Program-made: the position numbers and the translations under genes | Shown here: positions 8,989-16,655 of the stretch, piece after piece | How the letters are laid out: each line of letters starts with the position of its first letter | Position numbering within the stretch: position 1 is the first letter of the stretch | Notes under the pieces: generated by a model | What the model saw: the letters and a program-made list of their open reading frames with translations, nothing else | What the model was told of the DNA's origin: nothing | The model's database searches: none | From: an uncultured Lachnospiraceae bacterium | GTDB lineage: Bacteria; Bacillota; Clostridia; Lachnospirales; Lachnospiraceae | Direction: 5' to 3' | DNA: 64,000 bases | Assembly (NCBI GenBank): GCA_900548905.1 | Contig: URMK01000016.1 | Coordinates: 44,899-108,898, forward strand

Positions 8989-9762
8989 ATGGAAACTATT
9001 TTTCTCTCTCCTGCACCCATGCCCTATCTGACAGACTGCCAGCTGAAACGTTTCGGCATAAATGAATACCACTGTTCCCGTTTCTGCGGATACTTTGTCC
9101 TCATTTTCATGCTCAAAAATACCCTGCAGTTTACCGAGAATGAGGTAATGACCACCCTCCGTCCGGGCGATTGGTATATCCAGAAGAAAAACACCTGGCA
9201 GGACGCATCTCTTCCCAGTCCCAAGGCGGAATACTACTACATCCACTTTGAAGCCTCCTATACCGAGGATCGCACCAGCCGGCTGATGCTGCCTATCCGC
9301 GGTACCTTCCGCCCCGTCCTTTTCCTTCCGCTCCTTCAGCATCTGGAACGCCTTCGGAACCAGACCCCCTGCAGCCACCTGGAGCTTCAGAGTGAATTTT
9401 TCAGACTGCTTGGCCTGCTGTATACCCAGGAACAGTCCTATACCCCGCTGACAGCCGCTCTCATGCGTTATGTAAATGAGAACTATGCTTCCCGCATCAC
9501 GGGGGAACATCTGTCGGAAATTTTTCATTATTCCTCCGAATATATCGATAAGAAAATGAAGCAGGAGCTGGGTATGACACCCCACGCCTATCTCACCGCC
9601 ATACGCCTGCAGAATGCCAAAAAGCTTTTGGAACGCACCGATCAGCCCATTCAGAAAATTGCCCTGGAATGCGGCTTTTCCGACAATTCCATATTCTACA
9701 AGGCCTTTAAGAAAAGCTTCTCCCTAAGTCCCAGCGAATGGCGGAAAAAAGGCAGCAGGTAA
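8989..9762 (+). CDS. AraC-family transcriptional regulator
   Basis: 257 residues: an N-terminal ~150-residue sensing region of cupin type (with LRPGDWYIQKKN) and two C-terminal helix-turn-helix motifs (HLSEIFHYSSEYIDKKMK and PIQKIALECGFSDNSIFYKA), ending FKKSFSLSPSEWRKK, the AraC signature. It is divergently transcribed from the GH127 gene and is therefore the likely sugar-responsive activator of that gene. GGAAAGGCGG lies upstream of the chosen ATG. Confidence 0.9.
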   Translation: METIFLSPAPMPYLTDCQLKRFGINEYHCSRFCGYFVLIFMLKNTLQFTENEVMTTLRPGDWYIQKKNTWQDASLPSPKAEYYYIHFEASYTEDRTSRLMLPIRGTFRPVLFLPLLQHLERLRNQTPCSHLELQSEFFRLLGLLYTQEQSYTPLTAALMRYVNENYASRITGEHLSEIFHYSSEYIDKKMKQELGMTPHAYLTAIRLQNAKKLLERTDQPIQKIALECGFSDNSIFYKAFKKSFSLSPSEWRKKGSR

Positions 9763-10233
9763 GGCTTGTCTGAACGGTTTCGGAAAATACCGGTTTTTGC
9801 ACCGGCACACCGATACCATACCTCTATCATAGTATGAAATCCCTTTGTTTTTAAGTTCAAAAACAGGAGAATACATTGCAAAACTGGTACTAAAAAGAGC
9901 CTGACTGCTCGCGGCAGGATTATACGGACACTTTATCGCTTCTGCGGCAGTCTGAAAAATCATCAACGGTATTGTTCTTGAGCAGAAACCGGATAACGCC
10001 TACGAGTATAAAATCAACATCATGATGGCGGCCTGTTTGGTGAAAAAATTTCCGGCAACACAAAATGCAAGCGGTAAACAGCTTATAGTGGATGAGAAGG
10101 CCGTGATGGCTTTCCGTGATACTTTTCTTTCCTGCAATGTCTTTCTATTTTTACTAAAGAGTGATTATAGTCAGACGCAATGTGGAGAGCAAATAGATAC
10201 TCAGGCAAATCGGAATTGAAGGAGGAGAAATAT
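9763..10233. other. gene-poor stretch with a possible gene remnant
   Basis: No intact gene is seen. A plus-strand frame from about 9962 to 10219 (NAYEYKINIMMAACLVKKFP and on) reads like part of a protein, but it has no ribosome binding site and an in-frame stop lies just upstream. It may be a decayed gene whose identity is lost. Confidence 0.3.
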
Positions 10234-10317
10234 ATGCATCCATTTTTTGGTTTAACTTTATTTTGTGCGTTTGTAGCGATTGGAGCGGCTATTATAGTAA
10301 ATAAAAAGAAGAAGTAA
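10234..10317 (+). CDS. 27-residue single-span membrane peptide
   Basis: The peptide starts MHPFFGLTLFCAFVAIGAAI, continues IVN and ends in four lysines. A hydrophobic helix of about 20 residues with a short polar N-terminus and a basic tail predicts one membrane span. A strong GGAGGAG lies 8 bases before the ATG, which argues that it is translated. It is isolated between the AraC gene and the methyltransferase terminator. Size and shape recall small membrane proteins and type I toxins, but no antitoxin RNA can be shown. Compare the 25-residue peptide at 41997-42074, which has the same design. Confidence 0.6.
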   Translation: MHPFFGLTLFCAFVAIGAAIIVNKKKK

Positions 10318-10370
10318 AGAAAGCGGCAATTTCTAAGTAAGGACGAAAAAACCATGTATTTGCCTAAAAA

Positions 10371-10408
10371 GAGGAACCCACCTATTATATGAAATAGGTG
10401 AGTTCCTC
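10371..10408 (-). terminator. terminator of the methyltransferase gene
   Basis: GAGGAAC(C)CACCTATT pairs with AATAGGTG(A)GTTCCTC, a 16-bp stem with one mismatch and a 6-base loop. On the minus strand it is followed by TTTTTAGG. It lies 32 bases past the methyltransferase stop. Confidence 0.8.
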
Positions 10409-10439
10409 TCACTAGGACGCAAGGTCCCGGCCCCCTTTA

Positions 10440-11081
10440 TCATCTACAGCCCGCTCCTTCCTTCTTCTCTTTTCTTGCTTTCAGAAAACAAAGAGGCATC
10501 AGCCCTCCGTATAAAACAGCGTGCTTCACCGGGTGAAACCCATACTCCGAAACAAAAGCAATCAATTCTCCTGCATTCCATTTGTGATACGTATGAAACC
10601 CGATTGCCTCCATCATCCGGATTTTTACCTTCGGCATTTTCCCCTCGATCCGTACAAAAGTGGGAGCATACAGGATTCCGCCGGGCTTCAACACCCTGTA
10701 TATTTCCTCCAGGGCCTTTGCGGGATACGGCATAATATGAAGTGCATTGGCAATAACCACGGCATCAAAGCTTCCGGGTGCATAAGGCAGCGACGTGGCA
10801 TCCTGCACGGAAAAAAACAATCTGGCGGAATGGGATTTCTTTTTTGCCTCCTCCACCATCTTTTCCGAAAAATCCGTTGCCTCCCAGTGCTTTACATATT
10901 GGGACAAGGCAAACGTTAGCTGCCCGGATCCGCACGCAAGCTCCAGCACATCCATATCCCGGTTCAGATCCGGCTTTATCTGCTCACATATAGTGTCATA
11001 AAGTTTATGGCTGTTCTTCATAAAAGGTCCGTAAAGAAAAGCCACCTTTTCCCAGAATTTTTTATTCGTATTGCCGTTCAT
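10440..11081 (-). CDS. class I SAM-dependent methyltransferase
   Basis: 213 residues. Motif I is VLELACGSGQLTFAL (about 44-58), followed by the acidic EATDFSEKM strand and the motif IV/V region FDAVVIANALHIMP, then LKPGGILYAPTF. This is the UbiE/Methyltransf_11 type. The substrate cannot be read from the sequence. It is a single-gene unit with its own terminator. Confidence 0.85.
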   Translation of the reverse strand: MNGNTNKKFWEKVAFLYGPFMKNSHKLYDTICEQIKPDLNRDMDVLELACGSGQLTFALSQYVKHWEATDFSEKMVEEAKKKSHSARLFFSVQDATSLPYAPGSFDAVVIANALHIMPYPAKALEEIYRVLKPGGILYAPTFVRIEGKMPKVKIRMMEAIGFHTYHKWNAGELIAFVSEYGFHPVKHAVLYGGLMPLCFLKARKEKKEGAGCR

Positions 11082-11202
11082 ACCATTCCTTCTTCCTACA
11101 TCGCTTTATGTTAGCTTACTCTAACCTTTTCCCATAGCAACATCCACTCTCTTGCCAACCGGATGGCTCCTTAAGGTACAGATAAAAAAACGGATGCCGT
11201 CT

Positions 11203-11775
11203 TTATTCCAGAGGAGCGGCAGTAACTCCCACATTCAGCAGGAAGCTCTCCAGTATTTCTTTGTTTTCCAGATACAGTTCCCGGGAGACCGTACAGGTCA
11301 CAACATAATATGCATAATCAAATCCGGGTATGGTAAGGGATATGTATTCTTCCACGACAGCTTCCTCCGTGTCCTCCATCCCCTGGTTCATATACCGTTT
11401 TCCAAGAAGACCGGTGTTGGTGATAAAATCCGTCCCTGCTTCTCCCTCCGGCTCTTCCGTTTCATAGGAACCGGATACCGTAATTTTACCGGCTTCGTTT
11501 CCTTCCATATAAACCGTAAAGCCCCATTCATGGCTTTCCATTTCATCGCCTGCGTTCAGCTTTTCATAAGTGCTGTATGTCCATCCTGAAGGAAGCGTCA
11601 TATAGATTTTATCTACAAACCTGTGATGTACAAATGTGTGCTCGATTACCGTTTCTTCCTCCACAACGCTCTGTCCGTTGCTCATAACCTCCGCACTTCC
11701 ATTGCCCAGACAACCGGTAAATCCTATCAGGCATACGAACAGTATAACCAGCAAAGCTCCATATTTATTCCGCAA
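11203..11775 (-). CDS. small secreted lipoprotein of unknown function
   Basis: 190 residues from a TTG start, chosen because GGGAGG stands 7 bases upstream and no ATG fits. The signal sequence ends in the lipobox FTGC, so the mature protein is lipid-anchored at the outer face of the membrane. The rest (HHRFVDKIYMTLPSGWTYST and on) has the alternating pattern of a small beta-rich domain, with no recognisable catalytic motif. It is a separate unit 121 bases upstream of the methyltransferase. Confidence 0.65.
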   Translation of the reverse strand: MRNKYGALLVILFVCLIGFTGCLGNGSAEVMSNGQSVVEEETVIEHTFVHHRFVDKIYMTLPSGWTYSTYEKLNAGDEMESHEWGFTVYMEGNEAGKITVSGSYETEEPEGEAGTDFITNTGLLGKRYMNQGMEDTEEAVVEEYISLTIPGFDYAYYVVTCTVSRELYLENKEILESFLLNVGVTAAPLE

Positions 11776-11894
11776 ACTGTAACCTCCCGTTTTTTTCCGT
11801 TTATGTAACTGTTACAACAATTCACTACCGTCACAGTTATCGCAGAAATCCGTCCAAAATCGTCTCCGGCGATAGGATTTTTGCACGCCTGAAC

Positions 11895-11941
11895 CATTTT
11901 CCTATGGGCAGCATAAGAAACGGGCTGCCCATAGGAAAATG
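11895..11941. repeat. perfect 18-bp inverted repeat
   Basis: CATTTTCCTATGGGCAGC and its exact complement are separated by 11 bases. Neither side is followed by a T-run, so it is not a canonical intrinsic terminator. Confidence 0.7.
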
Positions 11942-12035
11942 ATTCCTACCATATTATAACAAGTCAGATACCCAGCCGCAAGTGCCGGATCACCAAACTT
12001 AAAACAGATTATAACCGTTCGTTACTGTTCAGGCA

Positions 12036-12060
12036 GGTCTGCGCAGTAAATGCGCAGACC
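12036..12060 (-). repeat. perfect 10-bp hairpin after the C45 hydrolase gene
   Basis: GGTCTGCGCA, GTAAA, TGCGCAGACC. It lies 24 bases past the stop at 12084 and may end that transcript, but no T-run follows on the minus strand. Confidence 0.5.
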
Positions 12061-12083
12061 ACAGAAAACACAGCGGACACCTA

Positions 12084-13205
12084 TCAGGCCGGAAAAGGTT
12101 TACAGGCAAAAAATTCAGGGTTGGGAGTCTCCTTTTGCAATTCTTTCTCTTCCGTATGGTTTCCGCGTTTTTCCGAAACACGATAATCCGTCCAGCCGTT
12201 TTTTTCCTGTCCCAGCCAGCAGATGCTGTACCGTTTTTCCGCCGTATCCAGAATCACGGTTTTAATCGTCCCGAAGCCTTCTTTATAGTAATTTACCGTC
12301 ATTCCCTCCGGGTATTTTTTGAGCATAAACTCCCGGATTTCCTTTTCTGTATGGCAAGCCTTCTTTTCGGCAAATGCGGCAAGCTTATCCCGCCGGATAA
12401 TGGAATTTTCCATCGCGGCAGGTTCCCGGGCTGCCAGGCTTTCCAGAACAATATGATTGGTTCCGCATAAATACTGGTTTCCTCCCTGCGGCCCGATGCA
12501 GGCATATGCCTTCTCCCCATCCATGGTCTCAAACAGGATTCCTGTCCCGCTGCTGTCCGCCAGATACAGATTGATGTTATAGGCAATAGGCATTTCCATC
12601 GCTCTTTCCAGCGCTTCTTTTGCATCGGCACAGTTCTCCAGCAGGCTTCTGATAACGGCCCAGAACTGCAGTCCTTTCAGCGCAGGAGCGCGCATGCCCG
12701 GCATATTGCTTACGGGGAACCCGCAGGAGGACATGGAAACAGCCAGCCCTTTTTCATTAATCCCTTCCGTTCTTCCGAATTCCGCAATGGATCCGGATAT
12801 ATGGGCATACTTACCCGCAGGGGCGGTACGGTACAGCTTTAAATCTTCTTCCTCCAGGGTGAACTCATAATTCCTGGCAATCTTGGTATGGCCGTCATCC
12901 GTTTTCTTCCCGGTGAGGATCAAACCGGAGCAGCCCGGAAGCAGATAGGTCATCCAGGTATAGGCAATATCCTGTACCGCGATGCCGGCCTCCTGCGCAT
13001 ACCCTTCCAGCTCCTCCCGTATACCGGGGCAGTATCTGTCATACAGCCGGAAAGCCTCCTGCATATCCCCCTGTGTGAATTTCTCCGGGGCAGGACTATA
13101 TACAGGCTTTGCCCCCGGCTGTCCGGCGAGCTGTTTTCCGATTTCCCGGTAAGTCCCTTCCAGTTCCCAATATCCTACTTGTTGTTTTTCCATATACTGA
13201 TTCAT
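12084..13205 (-). CDS. C45-family Ntn hydrolase (acyltransferase/amidase type)
   Basis: 373 residues with no signal peptide. After a ~95-residue helical N-terminal segment comes LLPGCSGL, where the cysteine following glycine is the expected autoprocessing site and N-terminal nucleophile of C45 and choloylglycine-type hydrolases (isopenicillin N acyltransferase-like). DDGHTKIARNYEF and GINEKGLAVSMSSCG are typical of the fold. Such enzymes cleave or exchange amide-linked acyl groups; the natural substrate is unknown. GGAGG stands 8 bases before the first ATG. Confidence 0.82.
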   Translation of the reverse strand: MNQYMEKQQVGYWELEGTYREIGKQLAGQPGAKPVYSPAPEKFTQGDMQEAFRLYDRYCPGIREELEGYAQEAGIAVQDIAYTWMTYLLPGCSGLILTGKKTDDGHTKIARNYEFTLEEEDLKLYRTAPAGKYAHISGSIAEFGRTEGINEKGLAVSMSSCGFPVSNMPGMRAPALKGLQFWAVIRSLLENCADAKEALERAMEMPIAYNINLYLADSSGTGILFETMDGEKAYACIGPQGGNQYLCGTNHIVLESLAAREPAAMENSIIRRDKLAAFAEKKACHTEKEIREFMLKKYPEGMTVNYYKEGFGTIKTVILDTAEKRYSICWLGQEKNGWTDYRVSEKRGNHTEEKELQKETPNPEFFACKPFPA

Positions 13206-13437
13206 CCTTTCTTTCCTCCGCCCCGCCGGAAGCGGGCAGGGTTGTGCTCTTGTCAGGTTTCCATAGCTTCACAGGTACAATTCATTCTACAATTCCACGC
13301 ATTTATAATCCTGTCACTTTTTGCACAGAATTGTCTGCCGCCCCATGTCTCAGAAACGATGCGCCGGCAGCCAGGAAGCTGCATTTGCACTTCTGCCCCT
13401 CCATTGCGGACATGCGCCCGCCGGGCGCACAAAAAAA

Positions 13438-13459
13438 CTCCGGCAGAAATCTGCCGGAG
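13438..13459 (-). terminator. terminator of the four-repeat secreted protein gene
   Basis: CTCCGGCAG, a 4-base loop and CTGCCGGAG form a perfect 9-bp stem, followed on the minus strand by TTTTTTT. It lies 28 bases after the stop at 13487. Confidence 0.88.
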
Positions 13460-13486
13460 CCAGGATTGGTATATGCCGTTTATGTA

Positions 13487-14515
13487 TTACACCCCTGTTA
13501 TATCAATGGCATGCAGGTACGCATCCGAACCGCGCATACAATTTACCGAAATCTTCTTTCCGCTGATCAGCACCTTGCAGTTATTAAGATTCTTTACCGC
13601 ATCCAGTTTAAGCTCCATGGAACCCTGGGGGGTATTCAGATACAGCATGTTTTCATCAGATCTGCTTTCCACCGTTCCGGTAACGGTCACTGCGGACGAA
13701 GAATCCATCGTAACAGAAGAAGGATCGTTCTTTTCGCCTGCAAGAATGGTTGCATGCAGGTACGCATCCGTACCGCGGTAGAAATAAACTGTCAGTTTTC
13801 TTCCCGGGGTAAGAACCATCCCTTTGCTTGTATCCGCATTGTAATCAATCACAAACTGCATCTCCCCTTCTTTCGTAGACAGATACAGCAGATTATCCTT
13901 CGTATTGCTGCCGACTGTTCCTGAAACCGACATATATGCAGAATTGTTGGGGGAATTTGTGGTTGCTGACGTGTCGGAAATCGTTATCGCATGCATATAA
14001 GCATCGGAGCCTCTCGCACAGGTAATCTGATAGGTTTCCCCCAGTACAAGAAAAGAAACACCATTTAAGCTGGTGGTCGTATCCAGTTTGATTTCCATAT
14101 TCCCCTGTTTTGTCTTAAAATATATGAGTTCATCCGTAGTCTTGTCCCCTATGGTACCGGTTACCGTAACCGTCGTGGAGGAATCAATCGATGCATTGGA
14201 AACCGGCGCATCCGTGGTAATTTTAACCGCATGGAGATAGGCATCGGATCCACGGGAAACCGAAACGCTGATTTTCTTGCCCGGAAGCAGTATCTTGCAG
14301 GCGCTGGTGTCCGTTGTGCTGTCCAGCTTAATCTCCATATTCCCCTGCTTCGTGGACAGCCGGAGCAGTTCGGATGTTGTCCCCGATAAAATCGTTCCAT
14401 AAACGGTTGCAATGATCTCATCCGCCTGTACCTCAAGACGGTTTACAGGCGTTATGATAAGCCCCAGCATAAGGCAGATTGTCAGACACAGTTTTGCGAT
14501 TCCGCACTTTTTCAT
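13487..14515 (-). CDS. secreted protein of four tandem ~80-residue repeats
   Basis: 342 residues; the start at 14515 follows AAAGGAGG. A signal peptide (MKKCGIAK, then a leucine-rich core, ending VQADE) is followed by four copies of a beta-rich unit. Each unit runs from a V-x-G-T start through a (L/I)xTKQGNMEIKLD-like strand, a GKKISV-like strand and the signature RG(S/T)DAY(L/M)HA. The third copy diverges most (EGEMQFVID, RGTDAYLHAT). Linkers are rich in serine and threonine. The regular build suggests a cell-envelope or carbohydrate-binding role, but no family is recognised. It follows the lplC-like permease gene and may be co-transcribed with the uptake operon. Confidence 0.75.
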   Translation of the reverse strand: MKKCGIAKLCLTICLMLGLIITPVNRLEVQADEIIATVYGTILSGTTSELLRLSTKQGNMEIKLDSTTDTSACKILLPGKKISVSVSRGSDAYLHAVKITTDAPVSNASIDSSTTVTVTGTIGDKTTDELIYFKTKQGNMEIKLDTTTSLNGVSFLVLGETYQITCARGSDAYMHAITISDTSATTNSPNNSAYMSVSGTVGSNTKDNLLYLSTKEGEMQFVIDYNADTSKGMVLTPGRKLTVYFYRGTDAYLHATILAGEKNDPSSVTMDSSSAVTVTGTVESRSDENMLYLNTPQGSMELKLDAVKNLNNCKVLISGKKISVNCMRGSDAYLHAIDITGV

Positions 14516-14685
14516 AACGGTACCTCCTTTAAGCAGTAAAAATTCCGTAAACAATAATAACCTAAATTTATCATATAATATTTAATCCCGAAAAGCAATA
14601 AAAACCTGGATTTGCGGTGTTACGGGATACGATATGCATTTTTATCGGGATATTATGAGGTACCGCTGCAAAAAAGAAAAATCCA

Positions 14686-15591
14686 TCAGCCCTTGACGGC
14701 TCCGATCATCACTCCTTTTACGAAATATTTCTGTACAAACGGATAAATACATAAGACAGGTACGGTGGTAAGTATGATGGTGGAATATTTAATGGATTCC
14801 GCGAACTGGTTTACCTGATCGTTTTCTGCTGCTGCGGAATTGAGCACGTTGGAATTGGCTATCAGGATTGCCCTCATGATGTTCTGGATCGGAAGTTTAT
14901 CATTATCCTGCAGGTAGATAGAAGCATTGAACCAGGAATTCCAGTGCCCCACGCCGTAATACAGCAGGAGCACCGCCATGGTGGGTTTGATCAGGGGGGC
15001 GACGATCCGGAACAAGATGGACAGGTCATTTGCCCCGTCTATGTACGCCGATTCCATCAGGGAATCCGGCAGAGCTTCGATGGCGGTTTTGCATATTATG
15101 GAATTATATACGCTCACGGCTCCCGGCAGGATCAGGGCAAACAGGGAATTATACAGGCCGAGGCTGCGGATGTTCAGATAGGACGGGATCATGCCGCCTG
15201 AAAAAAACATGGTAAACAGAATTAAAAACTGGACAGCCGGCTTGAACATCATCTTTTTCGCCGCCATAAAATACCCCGTAAACAGCGTCAGGAGAATATT
15301 GAGCGGCAGGGATACGCACAGCACGATCAGGATATTCTTATACCCCGAAAGCAGAAGGGGATGTGTCAGGGCCAGTTTATAGGCCCCCAGCGTAAATTCA
15401 TGGGGCCACAGTATCATTCCCGGATGGGAGATCAGATATGTGTTGGAGGTGAAGGATGCACACAGCACATACCAGATGGGATATAAGGTCACAATACACA
15501 GCAGTATCAGGATAACCGCGTTTACTGCGGAAAATACCCTGTCTCCCCGGGATTCTCTTTTTTTCAGTCGTTTGGAATGGCTTTTATTCAT
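14686..15591 (-). CDS. carbohydrate ABC transporter permease (LplC/YtcP type)
   Basis: 301 residues with six predicted membrane spans. The cytoplasmic EAA loop that contacts the ATPase reads ESAYIDGANDLSILFRIVAP. The C-terminus KYFVKGVMIGAVKG is characteristic of LplC/YtcP permeases. GGGAGG stands before the start. It is the last transporter gene of the operon 18356-14686, 18 bases after the partner permease. Confidence 0.92.
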   Translation of the reverse strand: MNKSHSKRLKKRESRGDRVFSAVNAVILILLCIVTLYPIWYVLCASFTSNTYLISHPGMILWPHEFTLGAYKLALTHPLLLSGYKNILIVLCVSLPLNILLTLFTGYFMAAKKMMFKPAVQFLILFTMFFSGGMIPSYLNIRSLGLYNSLFALILPGAVSVYNSIICKTAIEALPDSLMESAYIDGANDLSILFRIVAPLIKPTMAVLLLYYGVGHWNSWFNASIYLQDNDKLPIQNIMRAILIANSNVLNSAAAENDQVNQFAESIKYSTIILTTVPVLCIYPFVQKYFVKGVMIGAVKG

Positions 15592-15609
15592 GTCATTGTT
15601 TCCTCCCTG

Positions 15610-16566
15610 TCAGAACAGGCTGGATTCGGTGGATTTCTTGCTGACGGCATTTGTTATCAGCAAAAAGGCCACATTGACCAGCGTATTAAAAAGCCCGATG
15701 GCGGTTGATTTGGAATACATGGGGGTACCGCTGGTGGGAAATGACAAGCGGTAAGTATAGGTGGAAATCACATCCGCCACATCATAAGTAGACGCGTTAT
15801 AGAGCAGCAGGATTTTCTCATAACCTACGTTCAGGATATTTCCCATACGCAGGATAAAAAGGATCATGATCGTGGGAAGCAGGCCGGGCAGCGTGATATG
15901 AAGCATCTGCCGGAACCGGTTTGCCCCATCCACGCGGGCCGCTTCATACTGTTCCTGGTCAATGCCGGCCAGCGCCGCCAGATAAATAATGGAATCCCAC
16001 CCTATTTTCTGCCATATATCCGACACTACATAGATCGTCCTGAAATAACCCGGATTCACAAGATAGTTCTCCGCCGTTCCCCCGAACAGAGACGCTATCT
16101 GCCCGAAAAGGCCGTCCTGCATACAGAATATCTTCACCATCGCGCACATGACCACCATGGAAATAAAATACGGCATATAGGTGATTGTCTGTACTGTTTT
16201 TTTGAAGGTCCTGTGACGCACCTCATTTATGAGAAGTGCCAGAAGGATCGGTGCAGGAAAGCTGAATACGATTGTCAGCCCGCTGAGCAGGAAGGTATTC
16301 TTAATTACACGCGGGAAATAAGGATCCGTCACAAAATTGGCAAACCATTTGTACCAGGGGTTTGCCCAGGACGATCCCTGGATCCCCCTGGTGATCTTGT
16401 AATCTTTGAAAGCTATGATAAGGCCGTACATGGGTTTATAGCAGAAAAGGCCCAGATAAACCAAAACCGGAAGGATCATAATATACTTCCACTTATTCAT
16501 ATTCCAGTCCCTGAGCAGCCTCTTTCTGAGCATTCCGGCACCGCCTTTTGCAGCATCAGCATTCAT
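15610..16566 (-). CDS. sugar ABC transporter permease (LplB/YtcO type)
   Basis: 318 residues, six membrane spans. The start at 16566 (MNADAAKGG) is preferred to an upstream ATG because AAAGGAG lies before it. The EAA loop reads YEAARVDGANRFRQMLHITLP. MYGLIIAFKDYKITRGI is typical of the LplB branch. It forms the channel together with the LplC-type partner; no ATPase is encoded nearby, so a shared MsmX-like ATPase is expected elsewhere. Confidence 0.92.
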   Translation of the reverse strand: MNADAAKGGAGMLRKRLLRDWNMNKWKYIMILPVLVYLGLFCYKPMYGLIIAFKDYKITRGIQGSSWANPWYKWFANFVTDPYFPRVIKNTFLLSGLTIVFSFPAPILLALLINEVRHRTFKKTVQTITYMPYFISMVVMCAMVKIFCMQDGLFGQIASLFGGTAENYLVNPGYFRTIYVVSDIWQKIGWDSIIYLAALAGIDQEQYEAARVDGANRFRQMLHITLPGLLPTIMILFILRMGNILNVGYEKILLLYNASTYDVADVISTYTYRLSFPTSGTPMYSKSTAIGLFNTLVNVAFLLITNAVSKKSTESSLF

Positions 16567-16655
16567 ATGTGTTCTTCTCCTTTCAAAACGCATAAAGCCG
16601 GACAGCAGCGAAAGACATGCGTCTTTCACTGCTGCCGCAAGCTTTCGGCTTTCCG

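Larger units (their letters stand above)
11776..12083. other. intergenic region with two strong hairpins
   Basis: This gap holds the promoter region of the lipoprotein gene and two perfect inverted repeats (11895-11941 and 12036-12060), listed separately. The octamer GCCTGAAC (11887-11894) recurs inverted as GTTCAGGC (12027-12034), so the larger hairpin lies inside a wider inverted repeat of about 150 bases. No gene is seen. Confidence 0.5.

Noticed and set aside
9962..10219. 65-codon gene before the small membrane peptide
   Set aside because: Protein-like in part, but it has no ribosome binding site and upstream stops, so it is noted only as a possible remnant.
11895..11941. Intrinsic terminator
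   Set aside because: The stem is perfect but no T-run follows on either strand, so it is listed as a repeat.
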